DNA from: Planctomycetota bacterium
Lineage (GTDB): Bacteria; Planctomycetota; UBA1135
Direction: 5' to 3'
Length of the DNA stretch: 13,201 nucleotides
NCBI GenBank assembly: GCA_027021325.1
Contig: JALUUN010000204.1
Location: 1 to 13,201 of the forward strand
This document shows positions 1 to 6,670 of this stretch, piece after piece. The notes under the pieces were generated by a model. It worked only from the letters and a program-made list of their open reading frames with translations, searched no databases and had not been told where the DNA came from. The position numbers and the translations under genes were made by a program. Position 1 is the first letter of the stretch. Each line of letters starts with the position of its first letter.

Positions 1-405
1 GGCGGGCGGCGCGTGGTCCTCGACACGGCCCATACCGCAGAGAGCCTGGCGGCGACGCTCGAGGCCTTCCGCCGGGAGGAGCCCGGGCGTCGGGCTCTCC
101 TCCTCGCGCTTCGGGCGGACAAGGACCCGCGGGAGATCGCCCGGGTGCTCGGTCCGCCGCAGCCCGACGAGGCCCGCTGGGTCTGCCCGGCGGGGGAGCA
201 TCCGGCTTCGGCCGATCCCCGGCGGCTCGCGGTCGCGCTCGGGGCGCGCCCGCTTGCCCGCCCCCTCCTGCCGCCCGGAGACGAACCCGTCCTCGTGACC
301 GGGTCCACGTATCTTGTGGGCGCGCTCCGGCCGGCCCTCACCCTGCCTCCGGAGCCCGGACCATGGGCGCCATCCCCGAGGAACCCCCCGCCGAAGGCCG
401 GCTGA
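1..405 (+). CDS. folC: FolC C-terminal part (dihydrofolate / folylpolyglutamate synthase), 5' truncated by window edge
   Basis: Open from the first base, so only the last 134 codons are visible and the start lies outside. The visible part resembles the C-terminal Mur-ligase-type domain of FolC, the cytosolic enzyme that adds glutamate to dihydropteroate and folates. Signatures are VVLDTAHTAESL near the start (family consensus D-x-A-H-N/T), the RADKD stretch that follows a hydrophobic strand, and the closing strand VLVTGSTYLVG, which matches the usual 'vlv.GS.y.vg' end of FolC. The ATP-binding central domain is outside the window. The gene ends inside the 5' end of ispH with a 43-base overlap in a different frame, so the two are probably cotranscribed. 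The last roughly 25 residues are Pro-rich and lie beyond the usual family end; they may exist mainly because of the overlap. Confidence 0.85.
   Translation, partial: GGRRVVLDTAHTAESLAATLEAFRREEPGRRALLLALRADKDPREIARVLGPPQPDEARWVCPAGEHPASADPRRLAVALGARPLARPLLPPGDEPVLVTGSTYLVGALRPALTLPPEPGPWAPSPRNPPPKAG
351..354 (+). promoter_or_regulatory. Shine-Dalgarno of ispH inside folC
   Basis: GGAG with an 8-base spacer to the ATG at 363. It lies within the folC coding region and supports the start of ispH that overlaps folC. Confidence 0.6.
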
Positions 406-1541
406 GCTACCGCTCGGCCCTGGTGGACCGCCTGCGCCATCTCGGCGAGGTGCGCGCCGGCCGCCTGCGCCTGCGCATGCCCCGGCACTTCGGCTTCTGC
501 TGGGGTGTGGACCGGGCCCTGGCCATGGTCGAGGAGGCGCGGGCGGCCTACCCGGATCGGCCGCTCTGGCTCCTCAACTCCATCATCCACAACCCGCGGG
601 TGAACCGGGACCTCCTGGAGGCCGGCATCGGTTTCCTCAAGGGCCCTCTGGCCGAGGAAGGAGCCCTCGATCGCCTCGGCCCCGAGGATGTGGTCATCGT
701 GCCCGCCTTCTCCGCGGAGGTGGAGGAGATGCGTCTCCTGGAGCAGGCCGGGGTCACCGTCGTGGACACCACCTGCCCCTGGGTGATCAAGCCCCACAAG
801 CGGACCCTGAAGTTCATCCGCGAGGGCTTCACGACCGTCATCCACGGCACGGTGGGTCACGACGAGACCCGGGCCACCTGCTCCCTGGTGCGGGACGCTG
901 GCGGCCACTACGCGGTGGTCCACGATCTCGACGAGGCTTCCTGGCTCGGCCGCTTCCTGGCCGGCGAGATCGCCGCCGCGGAGCTGCGTGCGGGCCTCCA
1001 TCCCGGCGCTCTCTCGCCGGGCCTGGATCCGGAGCGGGATCTTCGGCGCATCGGCATCATCAACCAGACCACCATGCTCGCCAGCGAATCGCGTCAGGTC
1101 GCGCGGATCCTGCGTGGTGCCCTGGTCCGGCGCCACGGGGAGGAGGCCCTGGAGCACTGCTTCCGGGACTTCGACACGATCTGCAACGCCACCCAGGAGA
1201 ACCAGGACGCCGCTTCGGCGGTCATGGCCGCAGGCGTGGACCTGTTCCTGGTGGTCGGCGGCTACGACAGCTCCAACACCCGCAACCTCGCCCGCGTCGG
1301 CGACGACGCCGGCGTGCCGAGCTACCACATCGAGGGCCCGCACTGCCTGGAGGCCGGGGAGATCGTGCATCGTGACCGCATCACCGGCGAACTGGTGCGG
1401 GCGCGCGGCTGGCTGCCGCCGGGCGAGGCCACGGTCGGATTCACGGCCGGCGCCTCGACGCCGGATGCGGTCCTGGAGCAGGTCGTGGAGCGGGTGGTCG
1501 AGCTCGCCGGCGAGCGCCTGGTGCTGCCCGAGGCGGTCTGA
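363..1541 (+). CDS. ispH: 4-hydroxy-3-methylbut-2-enyl diphosphate reductase, long plant/cyanobacterial-type IspH
   Basis: Last enzyme of the MEP pathway: a cytosolic [4Fe-4S] enzyme reducing HMBPP to IPP and DMAPP. The three cluster cysteines are visible: C46 in FGFCWGV, C138 in DTTCPWV and C274 in TICNATQE. Other active-site motifs are H161, H166 and E168 (HGTVGHDE), QTT at 235-237, and the diphosphate-binding S303-S304-N305 in GGYDSSN. At 392 residues it is longer than the roughly 316-residue E. coli form. The INQTTMLASE and TICNATQENQDA segments and the extra central helix match the long type known from cyanobacteria and plants. The N-terminal SYRSALVDRLRHLG stretch also fits the extra N-terminus of that type, which supports the ATG at 363 despite the 43-base overlap with folC. 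It converges on rsgA with a 10-base gap. Confidence 0.95.
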   Translation: MGAIPEEPPAEGRLSYRSALVDRLRHLGEVRAGRLRLRMPRHFGFCWGVDRALAMVEEARAAYPDRPLWLLNSIIHNPRVNRDLLEAGIGFLKGPLAEEGALDRLGPEDVVIVPAFSAEVEEMRLLEQAGVTVVDTTCPWVIKPHKRTLKFIREGFTTVIHGTVGHDETRATCSLVRDAGGHYAVVHDLDEASWLGRFLAGEIAAAELRAGLHPGALSPGLDPERDLRRIGIINQTTMLASESRQVARILRGALVRRHGEEALEHCFRDFDTICNATQENQDAASAVMAAGVDLFLVVGGYDSSNTRNLARVGDDAGVPSYHIEGPHCLEAGEIVHRDRITGELVRARGWLPPGEATVGFTAGASTPDAVLEQVVERVVELAGERLVLPEAV

Positions 1542-1551
1542 GGCGTTCCGT

Positions 1552-2520
1552 TCAGTCCTCCTTGCGCCCGGTCCCGCCGTACACGCCCTCCAGCTCCTCC
1601 AGGAGCTCCAGGTAGGAGCGGTAGCGGCTCTCCGGGAAGTCCTCGCCGGCCTCCCGGGCCGCGAGCACCGCGCAGCCGGGTTCTTCCCGGTGCAGGCAGT
1701 CCGGGAAGCGGCAGCGGCGCCCGGCCTCGCGGAACTCGGGAAAGTGGAGGCGGAGCTCGTGGGGTGGCAGGCCCCAGGGCCGGAAGACCCGCACCCCGGG
1801 GGTGTCGATCACCGCCCCGCCCATGGCCAGGGGATACATGCGGGCGAAGGTCGTCGTGTGCCGCCCGGACTTGAGGGAGCGGCTGGTCGCGCGGGTGCGC
1901 AGGCCGAGGCCGGGTTCCAGGCCGTTCAGGAGCGAGGACTTGCCGACGCCGGAGAGGCCGTAGAGGACGGTGCAGTGGTCCTTCAGGAGGGCGGCAAGCT
2001 CCTCCAGGCCCTCCCGGCGCCGGGCCGAAGTCCAGAGCACGGGGTAGCCGGCCCGGCGGTAGGTGGCGGTCACGGCCTCGAGGCGGCGGCGCCGTGCCAG
2101 GTCCGTCTTGTTCAGGACCAGGACCGCCGGGATGTCCTGGAAGGAGGCGGCCGCAAGGATCCGGTCCGTGGTGATGCTGGAGAAGGGCGGGTTGCCGAAG
2201 CCGGCGACCACCGCGAGGCGGTCCACGTTCGCCGCCAGGGGCTGGCGGCGGGCGTCCTCGCCGGCGGCGCGGCGGGCGAAGAGGTTGCGCCGCGGCTCGA
2301 TAGCGTCCACGACGAGCTCGCTGCCCTCGCGGACGGCGCGCACCCGGTCGCCGACCGCCAGGGGCACCCGGTCCTCGCGCCGCTCCTCGAAGAGACGGCC
2401 GCGCATCTGCGCCGGCAACACCTCTTCTTCCCAGAGGGGGCGTCCACAGGCGTCCGCCGGCACGACCTCGCACTGCCGGGCGTCCACGCGGACCACGACG
2501 CAGCGCAGGGTGTCCTCCAT
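1552..2520 (-). CDS. rsgA: Ribosome small-subunit-dependent GTPase A
   Basis: Circularly permuted GTPase that acts late in 30S subunit maturation. Domain order is typical: an N-terminal OB-fold (about 1-80, with the VGDRVRA strand), the GTPase domain with motifs in permuted order, then a C-terminal zinc finger. G4 NKTD is at 137-140, the SAR segment (G5-like) at 165-167, G1 GLSGVGKS at 188-195, the G2 Thr cluster at 222-224 (HTTT), and G3 DTPG at 239-242. Zinc ligands are C270, C275, H277 and C283 (C-x4-C-x-H-x5-C). The length of 322 residues is normal. The hydrophobic residue before GKS that replaces a catalytic Gln in this family is seen as V192. No Shine-Dalgarno precedes the ATG; a TAGAAT hexamer ends nine bases upstream, suggesting a nearly leaderless mRNA. 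Confidence 0.96.
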   Translation of the reverse strand: MEDTLRCVVVRVDARQCEVVPADACGRPLWEEEVLPAQMRGRLFEERREDRVPLAVGDRVRAVREGSELVVDAIEPRRNLFARRAAGEDARRQPLAANVDRLAVVAGFGNPPFSSITTDRILAAASFQDIPAVLVLNKTDLARRRRLEAVTATYRRAGYPVLWTSARRREGLEELAALLKDHCTVLYGLSGVGKSSLLNGLEPGLGLRTRATSRSLKSGRHTTTFARMYPLAMGGAVIDTPGVRVFRPWGLPPHELRLHFPEFREAGRRCRFPDCLHREEPGCAVLAAREAGEDFPESRYRSYLELLEELEGVYGGTGRKED

Positions 2521-2529
2521 GAGCCCGGG

Positions 2530-2535
2530 ATTCTA
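2530..2535 (-). promoter_or_regulatory. Putative -10 element for rsgA (TAGAAT, minus strand)
   Basis: Read on the minus strand, TAGAAT is followed by nine bases and then the rsgA ATG, so initiation six to eight bases downstream would leave a leader of about three bases. It is flanked by CCCGGG on both sides (2524-2529 and 2537-2542), a dyad centred on the hexamer. I see no convincing -35 box. Confidence 0.45.
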
Positions 2536-2564
2536 GCCCGGGGCGGTGCCCGGCTGCGGCCGCC

Positions 2565-2570
2565 TAGAAT
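2565..2570 (+). promoter_or_regulatory. Putative -10 element for the SpoU/TrmH gene (TAGAAT, plus strand, leaderless spacing)
   Basis: TAGAAT is separated by six bases from the ATG at 2577, so the expected transcription start is the start codon itself. No Shine-Dalgarno lies between. It is the mirror image of the hexamer serving rsgA 30 bases away. No clear -35 box. Confidence 0.5.
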
Positions 2571-2576
2571 GCTCCC

Positions 2577-3377
2577 ATGACCCTGGAACCGGTTCGGAGT
2601 CCGCGCAACAGCCGCCTGAAGGCGGTGCGGGCGGTCCGGGCCGGGCGCGACCGGGAGCATGTCCTCCTGGAGGGCCTGCACCTGATCCGCGAGGCCCTGG
2701 AGGCGGGGGCGGGGATCGAGTGGGTGCTGTACGAGCCCGGCCCGGGGCCGGCGGAGGAGGAACTCCTGGAGGATCTGCGGGCAGCAGGGGTCGAGGTCCG
2801 GGACTGCCCGCCGGCGCTCCTGCGCGAGGGGAGCGATCTGGACAGCCCGCGCGGACTCCTCGGGCTGGCGCGCCGTCCCGGCACGGCGCGCCGCACCCTC
2901 CTCGAGGAGACCGCCCGTTCGCGCGGCGTCCTCCTGGTCGCCGCCGGCGTCCAGGATCCGGGCAACACCGGCGCCCTGGTCCGGGCCGCCGCCGGCCTCG
3001 GCGCCACCGGCTTCGCCGCCCTGCGCGGCGGCGCCTCCCCCTGGCATCCCCGCGCTCTGCGCGGCTCGGCGGGGACCGCCTTCCGCCTGCCGGTGGTGGA
3101 GGGCTGGGCGCGGGAGACCTTCCTCGAGGAGGTGGGGGAGGCGGGGCTCGAGATCCTCGGCGCCGAGGCCGGCGGCGAGGACCCCGCGCGCCTGCCGCCG
3201 GCACGGAGCGGCCGTGTCCTGCTCCTCGGCGAAGAGGGCCGCGGCCTGGCGCCGGAACTCCGGCGCGCCTGCGCCCGCCGCCTCGGCATCCCCCTGCACC
3301 GCGGCGTGGAGTCCTTGAACGTGGCGACGGCAGCGGCGGTTCTCCTCTGGGAGCTCGGCCGGGGGCGGGAGGGATGA
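2577..3377 (+). CDS. TrmH/SpoU-family RNA 2'-O-methyltransferase
   Basis: SPOUT-class, SAM-dependent methyltransferase, predicted to add a 2'-O-methyl group to a ribose in rRNA or tRNA. The N-terminal region (about 1-100; HVLLEGLHLIREALEAG) is the SpoU substrate-binding type seen in the 23S rRNA enzymes RlmB and TsnR. The C-terminal knot domain carries all three motifs: motif 1 DPGNTGALVRAA at 127-138 (N130, R136), motif 2 LLLGEEGRGL at 215-224, and motif 3 starting IPLHRGVESLNVA at 238-250 (S246, N248). The length of 266 residues is usual. The exact target nucleotide cannot be read from sequence. Its stop overlaps the rarA start (ATGA), so the two are translationally coupled. No Shine-Dalgarno is seen at this start; leaderless translation is likely. 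Confidence 0.92.
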   Translation: MTLEPVRSPRNSRLKAVRAVRAGRDREHVLLEGLHLIREALEAGAGIEWVLYEPGPGPAEEELLEDLRAAGVEVRDCPPALLREGSDLDSPRGLLGLARRPGTARRTLLEETARSRGVLLVAAGVQDPGNTGALVRAAAGLGATGFAALRGGASPWHPRALRGSAGTAFRLPVVEGWARETFLEEVGEAGLEILGAEAGGEDPARLPPARSGRVLLLGEEGRGLAPELRRACARRLGIPLHRGVESLNVATAAAVLLWELGRGREG

Positions 3378-4729
3378 GCGGAGGGCTCTTCGAGGACCCG
3401 ACGCGGGAGCCCTGGCCGGAGCCGGGCCCTTCCGCGCCCCTTGCCGAGCGCATGCGCCCGCGCCGTCTCGAGGAGTACCTCGGTCAGGAGCACCTCCTGG
3501 GGGCGGGCCGGCCCCTGCGGCTCGCCTTCGAGCAGGAGCGCTTCCCCTCGATGATCCTCTGGGGGCCACCGGGGACCGGAAAGACCACCCTGGCCCTCCT
3601 CGTGGCCCGGCGGGCGGGGCTCCGCTTCCGCCCGTTCTCGGCGGTCCTCACCGGCATCCCGGAGGTGCGGTCGGCCATGCAGGAGGCGGCCCGGGCGCGG
3701 CGCTCCGGCCAGGGGACCCTGGTCTTCGTGGACGAGATCCACCGCTTCAACAAGGCCCAGCAGGATGCCTTCCTGCCCTTCGTCGAGCGCGGCGACATCG
3801 TGCTGGTCGGCGCCACCACGGAGAACCCGAGCTTCGAGGTCATCGCCCCGCTCCTGAGCCGCGTCCAGGTGCACATCCTGGAGCCCCTGGACGAGGAGGC
3901 CCTCCTCGTCCTCCTGCGCCGCGCCCTGGAAGACCGCGAACGCGGCCTCGGCGCCCGCCGGATCCGGGTCCGCGACGCACAGCTCCGGGCCCTGGCGCGC
4001 TACGCGGGCGGCGACGCCCGCCGCGCCCTGGGGGCCCTGGAGGCGGCGGCGCGCACCGTGGATGTGGGGGCGGAGCTTCCCGACGCCGCTCTCGAGGCCG
4101 TGTTCCAGGGGCGCGTCCTCCTCCACGACAAGGCCGGCGACCGCCACTTCGATCTCATCAGTGCCCTGCACAAGAGCATCCGCTCCTCGGATCCGGATGC
4201 CGCCTTGTACTGGCTGGCGCGCATGGTCGAGGCCGGCGAGGACCGCCTGTACCTGGCCCGGCGCCTGATCCGGATCGCCGCGGAGGACATCGGTCTGGCC
4301 GACCCCTCGGCCCTGCGCCTGGCCATCGCCGCCCGCGAGGCCTGGCGCCATCTCGGCGAACCCGAGGGGGATCTGGCCCTGGCCGAGCTCGCGGTCTATC
4401 TGGCGGTGGCGCCCAAGTCCGACGCCGTCTACCGCGCCTGGGAGGAGGCCCGCCGCGAGGCGCGTCAGGGCCCCGAGCGGCCCGTGCCCCTGGCCCTGCG
4501 CAACGCGCCGACCGCTCTGATGAAGGAGCGGGGCTGGGGGCGCGGCTACGAACATGCCCACGAGGACGAGGAGGCGGTGGTGGCCATGGAGTGCCTCCCC
4601 GAAGGGCTGGAGGGGCGCCGCTTCTATGCGCCCCGGGACCGCGGCCTGGAAGCGCGCATCCGGGTCCGCCTCCAGGAGATCCGGGAGGCCGTCCAGCGCC
4701 GCAGGGAGGCCCGGCAGCGGGAATCGTGA
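3374..4729 (+). CDS. rarA: Replication-associated recombination protein A (RarA/MgsA) AAA+ ATPase
   Basis: Cytosolic clamp-loader-like AAA+ ATPase (Mgs1/WRNIP1 family) acting at stalled replication forks and single-strand gaps. Visible features: the N-terminal PLAERMRP segment and GQEHLLG (about 21-43), Walker A GPPGTGKT at 64-71, Walker B VFVDEIH at 117-123 followed by the family-specific RFNKAQQDAFLPFVE, sensor 1 GATTENPSFE at 146-155, and a candidate arginine finger R163 (LLSR). The C-terminal half has the tetramerisation-region signature DLISALHKSIR, DPDAALYWLARM, IAAEDIGLADP and YLAVAPKSDAVY. The length of 451 residues is normal. I chose the ATG at 3374 because it lies a normal distance before the conserved PLAERMRP and overlaps the upstream stop by four bases. 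A GGGAGGG run abuts the ATG, giving an unusually short Shine-Dalgarno spacing. Confidence 0.96.
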   Translation: MSGGLFEDPTREPWPEPGPSAPLAERMRPRRLEEYLGQEHLLGAGRPLRLAFEQERFPSMILWGPPGTGKTTLALLVARRAGLRFRPFSAVLTGIPEVRSAMQEAARARRSGQGTLVFVDEIHRFNKAQQDAFLPFVERGDIVLVGATTENPSFEVIAPLLSRVQVHILEPLDEEALLVLLRRALEDRERGLGARRIRVRDAQLRALARYAGGDARRALGALEAAARTVDVGAELPDAALEAVFQGRVLLHDKAGDRHFDLISALHKSIRSSDPDAALYWLARMVEAGEDRLYLARRLIRIAAEDIGLADPSALRLAIAAREAWRHLGEPEGDLALAELAVYLAVAPKSDAVYRAWEEARREARQGPERPVPLALRNAPTALMKERGWGRGYEHAHEDEEAVVAMECLPEGLEGRRFYAPRDRGLEARIRVRLQEIREAVQRRREARQRES

Positions 4730-4768
4730 CGGACTCTGGGGTCATGTGACGCCCGGCGTGGAATCCCG

Positions 4769-4790
4769 GCCCGGGTCCGCCGGCCCGGGC
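4769..4790. repeat. Inverted repeat in the rarA-lipoprotein gap
   Basis: GCCCGGG (4769-4775) and CCCGGGC (4784-4790) could form a 7-bp stem with an 8-base loop. There is no T-run after it, so a classical intrinsic terminator is not supported. It sits four bases before the Shine-Dalgarno of the lipoprotein gene and could shape its leader. The 75-base gap otherwise shows no clear promoter. Confidence 0.35.
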
Positions 4791-4793
4791 GCG

Positions 4794-4798
4794 GGAGG
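4794..4798 (+). promoter_or_regulatory. Shine-Dalgarno of the lipoprotein gene
   Basis: GGAGG with six bases before the ATG at 4805. It fixes this start and shows that the organism uses canonical Shine-Dalgarno initiation alongside apparently leaderless genes. Confidence 0.65.
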
Positions 4799-4804
4799 GG
4801 TGCC

Positions 4805-5389
4805 ATGAAAGCCTCCGCCCTCCCGCTGCTCCTGCCCCTGGCGCTGCTCCCGGCCTGCGAGGACGGCGCCACCGTCATCCTGCTCCCGGAGGCCACCCAG
4901 CAGTGGGACGCGACCCTGGCCGGCTGGGCCCTGGACTCCTGGGACGCTCCGGCCGCCTGGGTGGAGTCGGACGCCGCCCTGTACCTGGAAGATGCCGGAT
5001 CCAGCAGCGGCCTGGACTGGTTCCAGGCCGACCTGAACGGGAGCGTCCAGATCCCGCTCTTCGATCCCTGGACGAACCGGCAGGAGGCGGTCCTGCTCCT
5101 GGACCTGGACGGGCTCGACGGCGAGATGGGGGCCTACGACCCGTGGTCGGCCGACGGCCCCTGGGGCTCGTGGCGGGTCCAGAGCGAGCAGCTCTTCTGG
5201 GACGCCTCCCTGGGCTGGATCCGCGTCGAGCAGGAGGTCTGCCTGGCCCCCCTCGACGGCTTCCTCGAGGACGCCTCCCAGGGCGAGCTGCTGTGGAACG
5301 CCCGGGTCTACGTCGAGGACGCCTTCGGGGTCTTCCAGCTCTGGGGCGAGGTCGCCGGGGTCGGCAGTCCCGCCCTGCGCCTGGACTGA
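4805..5389 (+). CDS. Predicted Trp/Asp-rich lipoprotein of unknown family
   Basis: I do not recognise this family. The N-terminus (MKASALPLLLPLALLPAC) is a short signal peptide with a lipobox-like LPAC ending at C18, so the protein is probably lipid-anchored; Pro at -2 is not the commonest residue. The mature part is small (177 residues), strongly acidic, almost free of lysine and contains 13 tryptophans in the 194-residue precursor. Several Trp occur in short recurring patterns: FDPWT, YDPWS, DGPWGSW and ELLWN. A second Cys is at 146. The Leu/Val-rich alternation (EAVLLLDLDGLDG, ARVYVEDAFGVFQLWGEV) suggests a beta-rich surface protein. It has its own Shine-Dalgarno, follows rarA by 75 bases and converges on a methyltransferase gene with a 10-base gap. 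No function is proposed. Confidence 0.8.
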   Translation: MKASALPLLLPLALLPACEDGATVILLPEATQQWDATLAGWALDSWDAPAAWVESDAALYLEDAGSSSGLDWFQADLNGSVQIPLFDPWTNRQEAVLLLDLDGLDGEMGAYDPWSADGPWGSWRVQSEQLFWDASLGWIRVEQEVCLAPLDGFLEDASQGELLWNARVYVEDAFGVFQLWGEVAGVGSPALRLD

Positions 5390-5399
5390 GCGGAGGCGC

Positions 5400-6029
5400 T
5401 CAGGCGTCGTCCGGCCGGTCCCCGAGGAGGAGAAGCGCCTGGCGCTTCTCCTCTCCTTCCTGGGGCTGACGCCGGTCCTCCAGGGCTTCCACCGCCGCCC
5501 CGGAGAAGCCCGCCCGCTGCAGGCGTTCCCGCCAGACTGCGGGTTCCGGGGCGGCCGCCGGTTCGGCCCCGGGCGGAGCCGGCCCCAGGCCCGGGGGGAG
5601 CAGCAGGGCCAGGAAGCGCCCGCCGGGCCGCAGCACCCGGAAGGCCTCGGCGAGGACCGCCTCTGCTGCTTGCTGCAGGAGGGGGCTTCCGAGGACGAAG
5701 ACCCGGTCCAGACTGGCGTCGGCGAGGGGGAGGGCCTCCACCGGCGCCTGGGTGAAGGAGACGCGCGGCGGGGCGGGAAGGGAACGGGCGCGGTCCACGA
5801 GGAGGGCGGAGGGATCGAGGCCGAAGGCGCGGCCCTCGCGCAGGAAGGCCCCGATCAGGCGTGTGGTCCAGCCGGTGCCGCAGCCCAGGTCCAGGACCGC
5901 GTGGTCGGGCCGCAGTCCGCTCCGGTCCAGGCACTGGAGGACCAGATCCCGCAAGGCCTCCTCGGCCGCCTCCCAGGCGCGGGCGGCCTCCTCGGATTCG
6001 AACCCGGGCCCGCGGTCCGGAGAGGTCAT
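5400..6029 (-). CDS. Class I SAM-dependent methyltransferase (Methyltransf_11 type), substrate unknown
   Basis: A 209-residue Rossmann-fold methyltransferase. Motif I VLDLGCGTG is at 45-53, the acidic residue that normally binds the SAM ribose is D72 (FGLDPS), the post-II segment is QAPVEALPLADASLDRV around 94-110, and the VLRPGGRFLAL strand is at 132-142, all typical of the UbiE/Methyltransf_11 group. These features fix the fold but not the substrate. It is the last gene of a four-gene minus-strand operon; its ATG overlaps the stop of the preceding methyltransferase-like gene by four bases and has no clear Shine-Dalgarno, so it probably depends on coupled translation. The end of the gene contains a 27-bp palindrome encoding EEKRQALLL. 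Confidence 0.88.
   Translation of the reverse strand: MTSPDRGPGFESEEAARAWEAAEEALRDLVLQCLDRSGLRPDHAVLDLGCGTGWTTRLIGAFLREGRAFGLDPSALLVDRARSLPAPPRVSFTQAPVEALPLADASLDRVFVLGSPLLQQAAEAVLAEAFRVLRPGGRFLALLLPPGLGPAPPGAEPAAAPEPAVWRERLQRAGFSGAAVEALEDRRQPQEGEEKRQALLLLGDRPDDA
5427..5453. terminator. 27-bp perfect palindrome, possible terminator hairpin for the lipoprotein gene
   Basis: Two 13-base arms (5427-5439 and 5441-5453) are exact reverse complements around a single central T at 5440. As RNA this gives an 11-bp stem with a CCUGG loop. On the plus strand it lies 38 bases after the lipoprotein stop and is followed by a pyrimidine-rich TCTCCTTCC stretch rather than a true U-run, so termination is plausible but not proven. 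On the minus strand it is inside the methyltransferase coding region near its 3' end. Confidence 0.4.
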
Positions 6030-6670
6030 CGCAGGAAGCGCCGCGGGCTCAAGGGAGTGCCGCCGAGCCAGGCCAGCCCGTCCCGGAAGCCGGCCCCGCG
6101 CAGACTGAAGCTGGCGCCGCCCAGGCGCTCCAGGAGCGGCTCGAGGGAAGCGGCGGGGAAGCCAAAGAGGACGATCTGCCCCTCGGGACGGAGGAAGCGC
6201 CCCAGGGTCCGGGTGGTCTCGAGGTCGGGTTCGATGCCGCCACAGCCCTGGAGGGCGCGGTGGACGGCGAGCCCGCGGGGAAGCTCCTCCCAGCCGGCGT
6301 GGATGTGGAGGCCGGCGGCCCCGGGATGGCGGCGGAGCAGGGCGGCCTCCTCCTCGCCCGGAAGAACGTGGACCGGTCCTGCACCGAGAGCCCGCGCCGT
6401 CAGGCCGGCGAGGCCGGCGCCGGGTCCCCAGGCGAGGATGCGCCAGCCCGAGCGTTCGGCGGGGTCCACGTCGGCAAGGGGATGGAGGGCCTGGACGGCC
6501 AGGAGGGCGCCGGCGGGGAGAAAGGGACCGTCCAGACCGTCGCCGCCGAAGGTCTCGAGATCCACGAGGGCCTCGCCCTCTCCCGGCCGGCGGTCCCCGC
6601 GGAAGCGCAGGAGCACCGAGCCGATGGCCAGGGCCTCCGGGCCGGGGGCGGGCGGGTCCTGGGGGGTCAT
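6026..6670 (-). CDS. Methyltransferase-like protein with degenerate SAM motifs
   Basis: A 214-residue protein that looks like a divergent class I methyltransferase. The segment ILAWGPGAGLAGL (78-90) sits where motif I is expected and keeps three glycines but has no acidic residue before them. The next strand, PVHVLPGEEEAALLRR, lacks the usual Asp at its end, though three Glu follow. FLRPEGQIVLFGFP (159-172) corresponds to the usual 'L+pGG.ivl' strand. The N-terminal part, including GLDGPFLPAGALLAVQAL, recalls the region before motif I in PrmA or Methyltransf_16 proteins. It may bind SAM weakly or be a pseudoenzyme partner of the adjacent canonical methyltransferase. It is joined by ATGA overlaps to the genes on both sides, and its Shine-Dalgarno lies in the tail of the sulfatase-like gene. 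The family is uncertain. Confidence 0.7.
   Translation of the reverse strand: MTPQDPPAPGPEALAIGSVLLRFRGDRRPGEGEALVDLETFGGDGLDGPFLPAGALLAVQALHPLADVDPAERSGWRILAWGPGAGLAGLTARALGAGPVHVLPGEEEAALLRRHPGAAGLHIHAGWEELPRGLAVHRALQGCGGIEPDLETTRTLGRFLRPEGQIVLFGFPAASLEPLLERLGGASFSLRGAGFRDGLAWLGGTPLSPRRFLR

Noticed and set aside
1592..1607. AGCTCCT-CC-AGGAGCT inverted repeat as the ispH terminator
   Set aside because: It lies in Leu/Glu codons of rsgA where such repeats arise readily from GAG/CTC usage, and no T-run follows.
2564..4561. Long minus-strand open frame opposite the SpoU gene and rarA
   Set aside because: The sense strand holds two complete conserved enzymes; the antisense translation has biased composition and no recognisable motif.
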